Positions 40,724 through 49,542 of a stretch of DNA of 64,000 nt are shown piece by piece; the stretch's first letter is position 1; every line of letters starts with the position of its first letter. The notes under the pieces are model-generated. The model searched no databases. It was not told the DNA's origin and was given only the letters and a program-made list of their open reading frames with translations. Origin of the DNA: Roseateles sp049532965 (GTDB lineage Bacteria > Pseudomonadota > Gammaproteobacteria > Burkholderiales > Burkholderiaceae_C); the NCBI RefSeq assembly GCF_049532965.1, contig NZ_CP186694.1:124001-188000 (forward strand), in the 5' to 3' direction. The position numbers and the translations under genes were made by a program.

Positions 40724-41901
40724 GCGGAGGGCTCCTTCTTCCGGCCCAGCTTGCGCTTGACCAGCCCGGCGATGCCGTCGGGCATGAACAGCGTGACCGC
40801 GACGAACAGCGCGCCCAGCAGGTAGAGCCAGAATTCCGGCGCCACCTGCGTGAGCCAGCTCTTGGCGCCGTTGACGGCGAACGCGCCGGCGATCGGGCCG
40901 GCCAGCGTGCCGCGTCCGCCGACCGCGGCCCACACGGCGATCTCGATCGAGTTGGCGACGCTCATCTCGCCGGGATTGATGATGCCGACCTGCGGCACAT
41001 ACAGCGCGCCGGCCAGGCCGCAGATCAATGCCGAGAGCACCCAGGCCGCCAGCTTGTAGGGCAGCGGCGAATAGCCGCAGAACATCAGGCGCGACTCGGC
41101 GTCGCGCACCGCGCTGAGCACGCGGCCGAACTTGGCGCGCGTCAGCCAGCGCAGGCCGAGGTAGCAACCGATCAGCGCCAGCGCGCTGAGCACGAACAGC
41201 GCCATGCGCATGCCTGCCGTGGTGATCGACAGGCCCAGCAGGCGCTTGAAATCGGTGAAGCCGTTGTTGCCGCCGAAGCCGGTCTCATTGCGGAAGAACA
41301 GCAGCATCGCGGCGTAGGTCATCGCCTGCGTGATGATCGAGAAGTACACGCCCTTGATGCGCGAGCGGAAGGCGAAGAAGCCGAAGACGAAGGCGATGCC
41401 GCCGGGCACGAGCAGCACCAGCAGCATCGTGGCGACGAAGCTGTCGCTGAGCGCCCAGTGCCAGGGCAGCTCCTTCCAGTCGAGGAAGACCATGAAGTCG
41501 GGCAGCGTGCTGCGGTACTGGCCGTCGGTGCCGATCTGGCGCATCAGGTACATGCCCATCGCGTAGCCGCCCAGCGCGAAGTAGAGCCCGTGGCCCAGCG
41601 ACAGGATGCCGGCGAAGCCCCAGATCAGGTCCATCGCCAGCGCGCACATCGCATAGCAGCAGAACTTGCCGAGCAGGCTGATCCAGTAGCCGTCCAGATG
41701 CAGCGGACTGTCCGGCGGCACCAGCAGGTTGAGCGCCGGAACGACGACGCAGGCCAGCGCCAGCGCGGCGAACACGGAGAGCCAGCCCGCCCGGCCGAGC
41801 AGGGCCGGGCGCTGGGGCAGCGCCAGCGACGGAGCGGCCGGGGCGGCGGCCGGAGCAGCGGCCGGAAGAGGGGAGGCGGTCATGGCGGAGTCCGGGCGCA
41901 T
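40720..41901 (-). CDS. urtC: Urea ABC transporter permease UrtC
   Basis: 393-residue inner-membrane permease of the LivM type. An Ala/Pro-rich leader (about 1-35) precedes eight to ten hydrophobic spans. Recognisable stretches are YAMCALAMDLIWGFAGILSL, GHGLYFALGGYAMGMYLMR and GIINPGEMSVANSIEIAVWA, with the permease loop AVGGRGTLAGPIAGAF. ATG 41901 has AGGAGA 7 bases upstream. Only one base separates it from the urtB stop codon. Confidence 0.95.
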   Translation of the reverse strand: MRPDSAMTASPLPAAAPAAAPAAPSLALPQRPALLGRAGWLSVFAALALACVVVPALNLLVPPDSPLHLDGYWISLLGKFCCYAMCALAMDLIWGFAGILSLGHGLYFALGGYAMGMYLMRQIGTDGQYRSTLPDFMVFLDWKELPWHWALSDSFVATMLLVLLVPGGIAFVFGFFAFRSRIKGVYFSIITQAMTYAAMLLFFRNETGFGGNNGFTDFKRLLGLSITTAGMRMALFVLSALALIGCYLGLRWLTRAKFGRVLSAVRDAESRLMFCGYSPLPYKLAAWVLSALICGLAGALYVPQVGIINPGEMSVANSIEIAVWAAVGGRGTLAGPIAGAFAVNGAKSWLTQVAPEFWLYLLGALFVAVTLFMPDGIAGLVKRKLGRKKEPSA

Positions 41902-41902
41902 C

Positions 41903-43504
41903 TCAGGTCTCCTGGGCGCGGCCCTTGACCGCGAACAGGCCCTGCGGCCGCTTCTGGATGAAGACGATGATGAAGAGCAGCACGGCGATCTTGGCCAGCA
42001 CTGCGCCGACGACGCCCTCGAGCGCCTTGTTGGCCAGCCCCAGGCCCAGTGCCGCGAGCACGGTGCCCGCCAGTTGGCCGACGCCGCCGAGCACGACGAC
42101 CATGAAGGCGTCGACGATGTAGCTCTGGCCGAGGTCCGGGCCGACGTTGCCGACCTGGCTCAGCGCGCAGCCGGCCAGGCCCGCCAGGCCGGAGCCGAGC
42201 GCGAAGGCGTAGGTGTCCACGCGCGCGGTCGGCACGCCCATGCAGGAGGCGATCGGGCGGTTCTGGGTGACGGCGCGGACGAAGAGACCGAGCCGCGTGC
42301 GGGCGATCAACAGCGACATGCCGCCCAGTACCACCAGGGCGAAGCCGATGATCACGAGCCGGTTGGTCGGCAGGGCGAGTCCCGGCAGCAGCGCGAGCGA
42401 GCCGCCCATCCACGCGGGGCTCTCCACGGCGACGTTCTGGGCGCCGAAGAGCGAGCGCACCGCCTGCATCAACACCAGGCTCAGCCCCCAGGTGGCGAGC
42501 AGTGTTTCCAGCGGCCGGCCGTAGAGCCAGCGGATGACCGTGCGCTCCAGCGCCGCGCCGACCAGCGCCGAGGCGAGGAAGGCGGCGGGCATGGCGACGA
42601 TCAGGTAGGCGTCGAACCAGGCCGGTGCCCATTGGCGGAAGGCGACCTGCACCAGGTAGGTCGCATAGGCGCCGATCATCATCAGCTCGCCATGGGCCAT
42701 GTTGATCACGCCCATCAGGCCGTAGGTGATGGCCAGGCCCAGCGCGACCAGCAGCAGGATGCTGGCCAGGCTGATGCCGGTGAACAGTGCGCCCAGGCGC
42801 TCGCCCCAGGCGAGGGTGTCCTCGACGGCGCGCAGCGAGCGCTGCAGCGCTCGCTTGACGTCGGGGTTCTGCTCCTCGGCGAGGCGTTGGTTCAGCAGCA
42901 GCCGGGTTTCGGGGCTGTGGGATTCGCCGAGTTGCTTCGCGGCATCCAGGCGCTTGCCGGGGTCGGGGCTCGCGGCGAGCGCAGCGGCGCGCGCGAGCTT
43001 CAGCGCGTCGAGGATCGCGTTGTCGCGTTCCTTGGCGATCGCGCCGTCGAGCAGGACGACGCGTGAATCGTCGCCGCCGGCGTCGAGCAGCGCCTTCGCG
43101 GCGGAGAGGCGCTCGGCCCGGTCAGGGCTCGAGAGGCGCAGCGCGGCCAGCGCGCCGTCGAGCTCGCCGCGCAGGCGGTTGTTGAGCATCACGTCCTCGA
43201 GCGAGGACAAGGCATCGGGAGCGATGGCGACCGCCGCGCCGGTGACGGCATCGGTGACGCCGGCCTCGGAGGTGATCAGCACGCGCTGGTCGGGGCCGAT
43301 CTTGAGGCGTTCCTCCGACAGCGCCTGCAGCAGCACGGCGGTGCGGTCGTCCGGCGCCGCGACCAGCCGGCCGATCGCGGCGATGCGATCGTCGGTCTCG
43401 CCTTGCGCCACGGCCAGCGCCTGGGGCTGCGTCAGCGCCTGCGCGGTCGTGGCGACGGCCCATAGAGCCAGCCATGCAGCCAGGCAGCGAAGGAAAAAGA
43501 TCAT
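41903..43504 (-). CDS. urtB: Urea ABC transporter permease UrtB
   Basis: 533 residues. As in other proteobacterial UrtB proteins, a signal sequence and a long helical extra-cytoplasmic region (about 20-240) precede the LivH-type permease domain. That domain begins ALFTGISLASILLLVALGLA and contains GLMGVINMAHGELMMIGAYA and VLGGVGQLAGTVLAALGLGL. ATG 43504 follows GGAGCG and starts the signal peptide; an upstream in-frame extension would pass through a palindromic repeat and is unlikely. Confidence 0.93.
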   Translation of the reverse strand: MIFFLRCLAAWLALWAVATTAQALTQPQALAVAQGETDDRIAAIGRLVAAPDDRTAVLLQALSEERLKIGPDQRVLITSEAGVTDAVTGAAVAIAPDALSSLEDVMLNNRLRGELDGALAALRLSSPDRAERLSAAKALLDAGGDDSRVVLLDGAIAKERDNAILDALKLARAAALAASPDPGKRLDAAKQLGESHSPETRLLLNQRLAEEQNPDVKRALQRSLRAVEDTLAWGERLGALFTGISLASILLLVALGLAITYGLMGVINMAHGELMMIGAYATYLVQVAFRQWAPAWFDAYLIVAMPAAFLASALVGAALERTVIRWLYGRPLETLLATWGLSLVLMQAVRSLFGAQNVAVESPAWMGGSLALLPGLALPTNRLVIIGFALVVLGGMSLLIARTRLGLFVRAVTQNRPIASCMGVPTARVDTYAFALGSGLAGLAGCALSQVGNVGPDLGQSYIVDAFMVVVLGGVGQLAGTVLAALGLGLANKALEGVVGAVLAKIAVLLFIIVFIQKRPQGLFAVKGRAQET

Positions 43505-43534
43505 CGGACGCTCCGGTCGTTCAGTCGCGAAGAC

Positions 43535-43678
43535 CCTCACCCCAGCCCTCTCCCGCAAGCGGGAGAGGGAGTGCCCTGCCCACGACATGACTCGCTTGAC
43601 CTGCATGCCTGCATGACACCATGACTGCATGCCTTGCATGACTCCCTCTCCCGCTTGCGGGAGAGGGTAGGGGTGAGG
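43535..43678. repeat. Inverted pair of palindromic REP-like elements between urtA and urtB
   Basis: Two 35-bp elements (43535-43569 and 43644-43678) are inverted copies with two mismatches. Each contains the palindrome CCCTCTCCCGC-AA/TT-GCGGGAGAGGG and a CCTCACCCC tail facing outward. The 74 bases between them carry GCATG-rich near-repeats. Elements like this are scattered in many beta- and gammaproteobacterial genomes. Here the pair may also form an attenuator that keeps urtA expression above the permease genes. Confidence 0.8.
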
Positions 43679-43688
43679 ATCTCCCGGA

Positions 43689-44978
43689 TCACTTCTTCAC
43701 TGGCTCATCGGGCTTGCCCTCATTGCCCGCGATGTACGGGCTCCAGGGCTTGGCCTTCACGGGGGCGGGCGTCTTCCACACGACGTTGAACTGCCCATCC
43801 GCCCGGATCTCGCCGATGAACACCGACTTGTGCAGGTGATGGTTCTTCTCATCCATCTTGGACGTGATGCCCGAGGGCGCCGTGAACGTCTGCCCGGCCA
43901 TGGCCGCGATGACCTTGTCGACATCGGTCGACTTGGCCTTCTCGACGGCCTGCTTCCACATGTTGATGCCGATGTAGGTCGCCTCCATCGGATCGTTGGT
44001 CAGCGGCTTGTCCTTGTGGCCCGGGATGTTCTTCGCCTTCGCATACGCCGACCACTTCTTGATGAAGGCATCGTTGGTCGGGTTCTTGATCGACATGAAG
44101 TAGTTCCACGCCGCCAGGTGGCCGACCAGCGGCTTGGTGTCCACGCCGCGCAGTTCCTCCTCGCCGACCGAGAACGCGACCACCGGCACATCCTTGGCCT
44201 TCAGCCCCGCATTGCCCAGTTCCTTGTAGAAGGGCACGTTGGAATCGCCATTGATCGTCGACACGACCGCGGTCTTGCCGCCGGCCGAGAACTTCTTGAT
44301 GTCCGCGACGATGGTTTGGTAATCGCTGTGGCCGAAGGGGGTGTACTTCTCGTCGATGTCGCTGTCCTTCACGCCCTTGCTCTTCAGGTAGGCGCGCAGG
44401 ATCTTGTTGGTGGTGCGGGGGTAGACGTAGTCGGTGCCCAGCAGCACCCAGCGCTTGGCGCCGCCGCCGTCCTTGGACATCAGGTAGTCGACCGCCGGGA
44501 TCGCCTGCTGGTTCGGCGCGGCGCCGGTGTAGAAGACGTTCTTGCTGAGTTCCTCGCCCTCGTACTGGACCGGATAGAAGAGCAGGCCGTTGAGTTCCTC
44601 GACCACCGGCAGCACCGACTTGCGCGACACCGAGGTCCAGCAGCCGAAGACGACGGCCACCTTGTCCTGCGTCAGCAACTGGCGGGTCTTCTCGGCGAAA
44701 AGCGGCCAGTTCGACGCGGGATCGACCACCACGGGCTCCAGCTTCTTGCCCAGCACGCCGCCCTTGGCGTTGATCTCGTCGATCGCCATCAGGACGGTGT
44801 CCTTGAGCACGGTCTCGGAGATCGCCATCGTGCCGGACAGGCTGTGCAGCACGCCGACCTTGATGGTGTCGGCGGCGAAGGCGGGCAGGGCGGCGAGGTT
44901 CAGGCCGGCCAGCGCGCCGGCGACGGCCAGCGTCTTGAGCGTGAAGCGGCGGGGGGCTTTCGTCGGATGGGAGGACAT
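43689..44978 (-). CDS. urtA: Urea ABC transporter substrate-binding protein UrtA
   Basis: 429 residues. A leader with a twin-arginine-like PRRFTLKTLAVAG ends in AALPAFA. The mature protein begins ADTIKVGVLHSLSGTMAISE, typical of UrtA, and continues with VVFGCWTSVSRKSVLPVVEE and YPVQYEGEELSKNVFYTGAA. It binds urea (or short amides) in the periplasm and feeds UrtBCDE. ATG 44978 has GGAG about 9 bases upstream. It is the operon head. I found no clear sigma-54 promoter in the 270 bases upstream; an imperfect inverted repeat lies at 45070-45093. Confidence 0.95.
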   Translation of the reverse strand: MSSHPTKAPRRFTLKTLAVAGALAGLNLAALPAFAADTIKVGVLHSLSGTMAISETVLKDTVLMAIDEINAKGGVLGKKLEPVVVDPASNWPLFAEKTRQLLTQDKVAVVFGCWTSVSRKSVLPVVEELNGLLFYPVQYEGEELSKNVFYTGAAPNQQAIPAVDYLMSKDGGGAKRWVLLGTDYVYPRTTNKILRAYLKSKGVKDSDIDEKYTPFGHSDYQTIVADIKKFSAGGKTAVVSTINGDSNVPFYKELGNAGLKAKDVPVVAFSVGEEELRGVDTKPLVGHLAAWNYFMSIKNPTNDAFIKKWSAYAKAKNIPGHKDKPLTNDPMEATYIGINMWKQAVEKAKSTDVDKVIAAMAGQTFTAPSGITSKMDEKNHHLHKSVFIGEIRADGQFNVVWKTPAPVKAKPWSPYIAGNEGKPDEPVKK

Positions 44979-45249
44979 GGGCAAGGCTCCGGTGAATGAA
45001 GAAGGAGGTCGGCGGACTTCACAGGACTTCGGGAAGTGACCGGATGCTAGGAACGGCCGGCGCGCCGGCATATACGGCAGATGGCGTATGCATCCGTGGG
45101 CCGGTGCCGGTGCCGGTGACTCGCCGTAACACCTTGCGCCCCGTCCCGTCCACCGCCGAAAGCGGCGCGCCGTTGAGGCAACATCCGGCCCCTCTGTCCT
45201 TCTTTCCGCGCGGCGGAGTCGCCGCGCCGGGCCGAGGAAGACCCACAAC

Positions 45250-46332
45250 ATGAACGATTCCGGAGGTACCGTGTTCACGATGACTTCAACCCCGATACGG
45301 GCCCTGGCGGCCATGGCCGAGCCGGCGCTCCAGCGCAGCCGGCCGGACCGCACGCTGATGCGCCAGCTCCTGGCGGCGCTGATGCTGCTCGCGGCGATGC
45401 TGACCGGCTCCTCGGCCTGGGCGCGGGATGACGGCGAGTGGCAGATCCTGAACGCGCGCTACGGCACGTCGCAGAGCAACATGGACGTGACCGACACGCT
45501 GCGCGAGCTGGCGCGTCGCGACGACCGCGTGCGCGTCGCCAACGAGCTGTTCGGCAACGACCCGGCCTATGGCCGCACGAAGACGCTGCGCATCTATGCG
45601 CGCAACCGCAGCGGCGACACGCGAGTGTTCGAGTTCCGCGAGGGCAACGTCATCGACGGCAACGTCTTCACCGGCTGGCGCCGCGGCGAGTGGGGCCAGG
45701 GCGGCGGCAACGGCGGCTGGGATGGCGACCGCCGCGATGACGGCGACTATGCGATCCTCGGCGCGCGCTACGGCGTGCCCGAAGCGAGCATCGACGTGAC
45801 CCGCCGCCTGCGCGAACTGGCGCGGCGCGATGCGCGGGTGCGCGTGACCAACGACCTGTTCGACGATGATCCGGCGGTCGGGCGGACGAAGATGCTGCGC
45901 ATCTACGCCCGCGACCGCAGCGGCCAGGTCCGCACCTTCGACTACCGCGAGGGCGCCTGGATCGACGGCAGCCAGTTCACCGGCTGGGGCCGCGGCGACT
46001 GGGGCCAGGGCGGCTGGTCCGGCAACTGGGACGGGCGGCCGGGCAACGGCAATCCCGGCGGCTACAACCCGGGCGGCTACGGTCCCAGCCAGGACAGCCG
46101 GCTGACCATCGTGCGGGCCACCTACGGTTCCGGCACGCGCTACGTCGACGTGACGGACCGCGTGCGCAACCTCGGCCGCGGTGGCGTGGTGGACGTGCGG
46201 GTCAGCAACGACCTGGCCGCCTACGATCCGGCGGAAGGCGAGGTCAAGACGCTGCGCGTGTACTACCTGGTCGGCCGAGGCCCGGAGCAGATCGCCCAGG
46301 CCCGGGAGGGACAGCGGCTGCGCATTCCCTGA
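45250..46332 (+). CDS. Secreted protein with three DUF3395-like repeats
   Basis: 360 residues. A signal peptide (MRQLLAALMLLAAMLTGSSAWA) begins 37 codons after ATG 45250, so the true start may be a later codon (an ATG at 45280 follows GGAGGT; 45358 starts the signal itself). The mature part has three copies of a domain of about 85 residues: ILNARYGT, ILGARYGV and IVRATYGS each open a copy, followed by a D-V-T segment, then DP and K-x-LR-x-Y. Copies 1 and 2 are joined to copy 3 by Gly/Trp-rich linkers. This pattern fits DUF3395. Function is unknown; the location is periplasmic or extracellular. Confidence 0.7.
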   Translation: MNDSGGTVFTMTSTPIRALAAMAEPALQRSRPDRTLMRQLLAALMLLAAMLTGSSAWARDDGEWQILNARYGTSQSNMDVTDTLRELARRDDRVRVANELFGNDPAYGRTKTLRIYARNRSGDTRVFEFREGNVIDGNVFTGWRRGEWGQGGGNGGWDGDRRDDGDYAILGARYGVPEASIDVTRRLRELARRDARVRVTNDLFDDDPAVGRTKMLRIYARDRSGQVRTFDYREGAWIDGSQFTGWGRGDWGQGGWSGNWDGRPGNGNPGGYNPGGYGPSQDSRLTIVRATYGSGTRYVDVTDRVRNLGRGGVVDVRVSNDLAAYDPAEGEVKTLRVYYLVGRGPEQIAQAREGQRLRIP

Positions 46333-46388
46333 GCGCGTCCCGAGCGGAATCCCGGCGCAAGGCGCAGGCTTTGCTCGCTCCAAGACAA

Positions 46389-46412
46389 AAAGGCTCCCGA
46401 GAGGGAGCCTTT
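46389..46412. terminator. Bidirectional rho-independent terminator
   Basis: AAAGGCTCCC and GGGAGCCTTT form a 10-bp stem around GAGA. On the minus strand five T residues follow directly, making it a good terminator for the IclR-family gene. On the plus strand it can also end the DUF3395-type transcript, whose stop codon is 57 bases before. Confidence 0.85.
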
Positions 46413-46458
46413 GCCGTTGGGGGCCGGTCGCGCGTGATTCACGCGCTCGACCGGGGCC

Positions 46459-47274
46459 TCAGTCCTTCTTCATCAGGACCAGCAGCTGCGACAGGTTCTG
46501 CGCCGCGGCCTGCAGCTTGGGCAGGCCCTGCTCGAGCAGCAGTTGCGGCGGCGTCCGCGACGCGTGCGTGCTGATGTTCATCGCCGCGACCACCTTGCCG
46601 TCCCGGCCGGTGATCGGCGCCGCGACCGACAGCACGCCATCCTCGAGCTCCTGGTCCACCAGGCACCAGTGCTGGCGGCGGGTCTGCTCGATCGCGGCGC
46701 GCAACTCGTCCAGCGAGCGCACGGTATTGCCGGCGCGGCGCGCCAGTTGCACCCGCGCCACGCGGGTCTCGCGCTCCTCGGCCGGCAGCGATGCCAGCAG
46801 CACCCGCCCCGTGGCCGTGGCCCACGCCGGCAGCCGGCTGCCGACGCCCATCGGCTCCGACATGATCTTGCGCAGCGGCGCGCGCAGCACGAAGACCACG
46901 TCCTCGCCGTCGAGCACCGCGATCGACACCGACTCGCGCAGGTCGGTCGCCAGTTGCATGGCCACCGGCTCCGCGAAACGCCACAGCGGCTGCGACGACA
47001 GGTAGGCGAAGCCCAGGTCCAGGATCTTCGGCGTGAGCTCGAACATCCGGCCCTCGGACCGCACGTACCCTAGCGTCTGCAGCGTCAGCAGGATGCGCCG
47101 CGCGCCGGCGCGCGTCAGGCCGCAGCGCTTGGCGACCTCGGTCAACGTCTGCCGGGCATGGTGGGTGTCGAAGGTCCGGATGACCGACAGGCCGCGTGCA
47201 AAGGATTGCACGTAGCTGTCGCCGGGCTTCAGGGGAGAGTTGGATGCGCTTTCGTCAGGGGACATGGGCGTCAT
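46459..47274 (-). CDS. IclR-family regulator, PcaR/PcaU/PobR-like
   Basis: 271 residues. The winged HTH (about 20-80) has SFARGLSVIRTFD and LTEVAKRCGLTRAGARRILLTLQTLGYV; the effector domain follows (LGFAYLSS, LRESVSIAVLDGEDVVFVLR, ATATGRVLLASLP). It is close to the regulators of aromatic-acid (beta-ketoadipate pathway) genes, but none of those genes lie here. An ATG at 47265 is an alternative start. It is divergent from the AIM24-family gene across 74 bases, where its operator probably lies. Confidence 0.88.
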   Translation of the reverse strand: MTPMSPDESASNSPLKPGDSYVQSFARGLSVIRTFDTHHARQTLTEVAKRCGLTRAGARRILLTLQTLGYVRSEGRMFELTPKILDLGFAYLSSQPLWRFAEPVAMQLATDLRESVSIAVLDGEDVVFVLRAPLRKIMSEPMGVGSRLPAWATATGRVLLASLPAEERETRVARVQLARRAGNTVRSLDELRAAIEQTRRQHWCLVDQELEDGVLSVAAPITGRDGKVVAAMNISTHASRTPPQLLLEQGLPKLQAAAQNLSQLLVLMKKD

Positions 47275-47348
47275 GACCGCAGTATAGGAAGGCAGCGAAA
47301 CGTTAATATCGCGCCCCTTTCCTTGTGATGTGACAGAGGGTGAAAACC

Positions 47349-48161
47349 ATGGCCATGGACGTAGTCGATTACGAAATCAAGGGTGCCGAGATGCAGTTCG
47401 TCGAGGTCGAACTCGACCCAGGCGAAGCTGCGATCGGCGAAGCCGGCAGCATGATGTTCATGGATGCCGGCATTGGCATGGACACGGTGTTCGGCGACGG
47501 GTCCGCCCAGCAGGGCGGTTTCTTTGGCAAGTTGCTTGGCGCCGGCAAGCGGCTGGTGACCGGGGAATCGTTGTTCACCACGGTCTACACGAACCAGAGT
47601 CATGGCAAACAGCGGGTCGCTTTCGCGGCGCCGTATCCCGGCAAGATCCTGCCGATGGATCTCGGCAAGCTCGGCGGTACGCTCATCTGCCAGAAGGACG
47701 CGTTCCTGTGCGCGGCCCGCGGGGTGTCGCTGGGCATTGCGCTCCAGCAGCGCCTGTCGACTGGCTTCTTCGGTGGCGAAGGTTTCATCATGCAGAAGCT
47801 CGATGGTGATGGGCTGGCCTTCGTGCATGCGGGGGGTACCGTGGTTCGACGTACGCTCCAGCCCGGGCAGACGCTGCTGGTGGACACCGGCTGTGTCGTC
47901 GCCTACACGCCCAGCGTGAATTTCGAGATCCAGTTCGTGGGCAAGATCAAGACCGCCCTGTTCGGCGGCGAGGGCCTGTTCCTGGCCAAGATGACCGGCC
48001 CCGGCGAGGTGTGGCTGCAGAGCCTGCCGTTCTCGCGGCTGGCATCGCGCGTGTTTGCCGCCGCTCCCCAGCGGGGCGGCTCTCGCGAGGAGGGCTCCGT
48101 GCTGGGCGGTTTCGCCACCGGCGGGCTGCTGGGCGGCCTGCTCGGCGGCGACGACGAGTAA
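47349..48161 (+). CDS. AIM24/TIGR00266-family protein
   Basis: 270 residues of the AIM24 family. Landmarks are VELDPGEAAIGEAGSMMFMD, the PGKILPMDLGKLGG segment, GEGFIMQKLDGDGLAFVHAG and VVAYTPSVNFEIQFVG. It ends in a Gly-rich GGLLGGLLGGDDE tail. The biochemical role is unknown; yeast Aim24 acts in mitochondrial inner-membrane organisation. ATG 47349 with GAGGG 8 bases upstream is preferred to GTG 47340. Confidence 0.88.
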   Translation: MAMDVVDYEIKGAEMQFVEVELDPGEAAIGEAGSMMFMDAGIGMDTVFGDGSAQQGGFFGKLLGAGKRLVTGESLFTTVYTNQSHGKQRVAFAAPYPGKILPMDLGKLGGTLICQKDAFLCAARGVSLGIALQQRLSTGFFGGEGFIMQKLDGDGLAFVHAGGTVVRRTLQPGQTLLVDTGCVVAYTPSVNFEIQFVGKIKTALFGGEGLFLAKMTGPGEVWLQSLPFSRLASRVFAAAPQRGGSREEGSVLGGFATGGLLGGLLGGDDE

Positions 48162-48204
48162 GCGCGCCAGCGCCCGGAGCCCGCTCCCGGCCCGCGGCCA
48201 TACG

Positions 48205-48235
48205 CAGACTTGCCGCAACGCTGGCGGCAAGTCTG
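48205..48235 (+). terminator. Hairpin after the AIM24-family gene
   Basis: A perfect 12-bp stem (48205-48216 with 48224-48235) closes a 7-base loop 43 bases after the stop codon. No U-tract follows. The rest of the 300-base gap before the next start codon (48236-48461) shows no gene. Confidence 0.5.
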
Positions 48236-48461
48236 GCGCAACCGAATGCAACGGGCGTTCGCCCGGGGCCTTCCGGCTCGTCCCGTGAAGGCCCTGCAAC
48301 GCCGCGCTCAGGAATGGCTCAAGTCCGCGGCCCATCCGCCGCCCAAGCTTGCATCAACGGGGGCTTGGCGGGCCAGTTCCGGCCGGACATCAGGGAGAAC
48401 CCGCCTACACTTGCGGGCTGCGCGTCGCGGAGCGGCGCCGGCACTCGTGTTGAGGATCTTC

Positions 48462-49514
48462 ATGCTGTCTTCCCCCGTGCGGCCCCGGTCGGCCGCCCTG
48501 GCCCTCCTGGCCGCGTACGCCGCGCTGACCCTGTCTGCCCTGGGCGCCTTGACCGCCGCGCCGGCCGCCCAGGCCAGCACCGGCAACGCGGCGGGCAGCC
48601 CGATCTTCGTGCTGAACTCGCTGGACGCCGACGTCAGCGTGATCGATCCGAAGGACTTCCGGCAGGTCAAGCGCATCCCGACCGGCAAGGAGCCGCACCA
48701 CCTGTACCTGACGCCCGATCGCAAGACCATGATCGTGGCCAATGCGCTGGGCGATTCGCTGACCTTCCTCGATCCGGTGACGGCCGAGGTGCAGCGCACC
48801 ATCCACGGCATTCCGGACCCGTACCACCTGCGCTTCTCGCCGGACATGAAGTGGCTGGTGCTGGCCGGCAACCGGCTGGACCACGTCGACATCTACAAGT
48901 GGCAGCCGCAGAACCAGGCGCAGCCGCTGGCGCTGTTCAAGCGCTTCTCGGCGCCGAAGACCCCCAGCCACCTGTCCATCGACAGCCGCAGCACCGTGGT
49001 CTACGCCAGCCTGCAGGACAGCAGCGAATTGCTGGCGATCGACCTGAACACGATGGCGCCGCGCTGGAAGATCCCCGTGGGCAAGCTGCCCGCCGACCTC
49101 TACCTGACGCCGGACGACAAATACCTGCTGGTGGCACTGACCGGCGAGCGCAGCGTCGAGGTTTACGACGTCATGGGCGCGCAGCCGCGCCTGGTGAAGA
49201 AGGTCGACACCGGCGATGGCGCCCACTCGTTCCGCGCGCTGGGAGATCGCCGGCATGTGCTGGTGAGCAACCGCGCGGCCAACACGATCAGCAAGATCGC
49301 GCTGGCCGATTTCAGCGTCGTCGAGACCTTCAAGGCGCCGGGCGGTCCGGACGACATGGAGATCCTGACCGACGGCCGCACGCTGATGTTCACGTCGCGC
49401 TGGGCCCGCAAGCTGACGGTGATGGACCTGCAGACCAAGCAGATCCTGCAGCAGGTGAAGGTCGGCAAGTCGCCGCACGGGGTCTGGACGCTGAACCAGA
49501 TGCCGCGCCAGTGA
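48462..49514 (+). CDS. Secreted YVTN-type beta-propeller protein
   Basis: 350 residues. A signal peptide (AALALLAAYAALTLSALGAL...AQA) is followed by seven or so beta-propeller blades of 40-45 residues, recognisable by recurring D-x-x-x-V-x-VID, PHHLYLTPD, PYHLRFSPD, PSHLSIDSR and PADLYLTPD elements. Similar proteins bind redox cofactors or act as periplasmic scaffolds; no catalytic motif is evident. ATG 48462 has GAGGA 6 bases upstream and directly precedes the signal peptide. It may be co-transcribed with the deacetylase gene 28 bases downstream. Confidence 0.8.
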   Translation: MLSSPVRPRSAALALLAAYAALTLSALGALTAAPAAQASTGNAAGSPIFVLNSLDADVSVIDPKDFRQVKRIPTGKEPHHLYLTPDRKTMIVANALGDSLTFLDPVTAEVQRTIHGIPDPYHLRFSPDMKWLVLAGNRLDHVDIYKWQPQNQAQPLALFKRFSAPKTPSHLSIDSRSTVVYASLQDSSELLAIDLNTMAPRWKIPVGKLPADLYLTPDDKYLLVALTGERSVEVYDVMGAQPRLVKKVDTGDGAHSFRALGDRRHVLVSNRAANTISKIALADFSVVETFKAPGGPDDMEILTDGRTLMFTSRWARKLTVMDLQTKQILQQVKVGKSPHGVWTLNQMPRQ

Positions 49515-49542
49515 GCGCCGCCGGACGAACGCCGTGGCCGTG

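Noticed and set aside
44979..45249. Sigma-54 promoter for the urt operon
   Set aside because: I searched the minus strand for GG-N10-GC with flanking consensus and found only off-by-one matches; no site can be supported.
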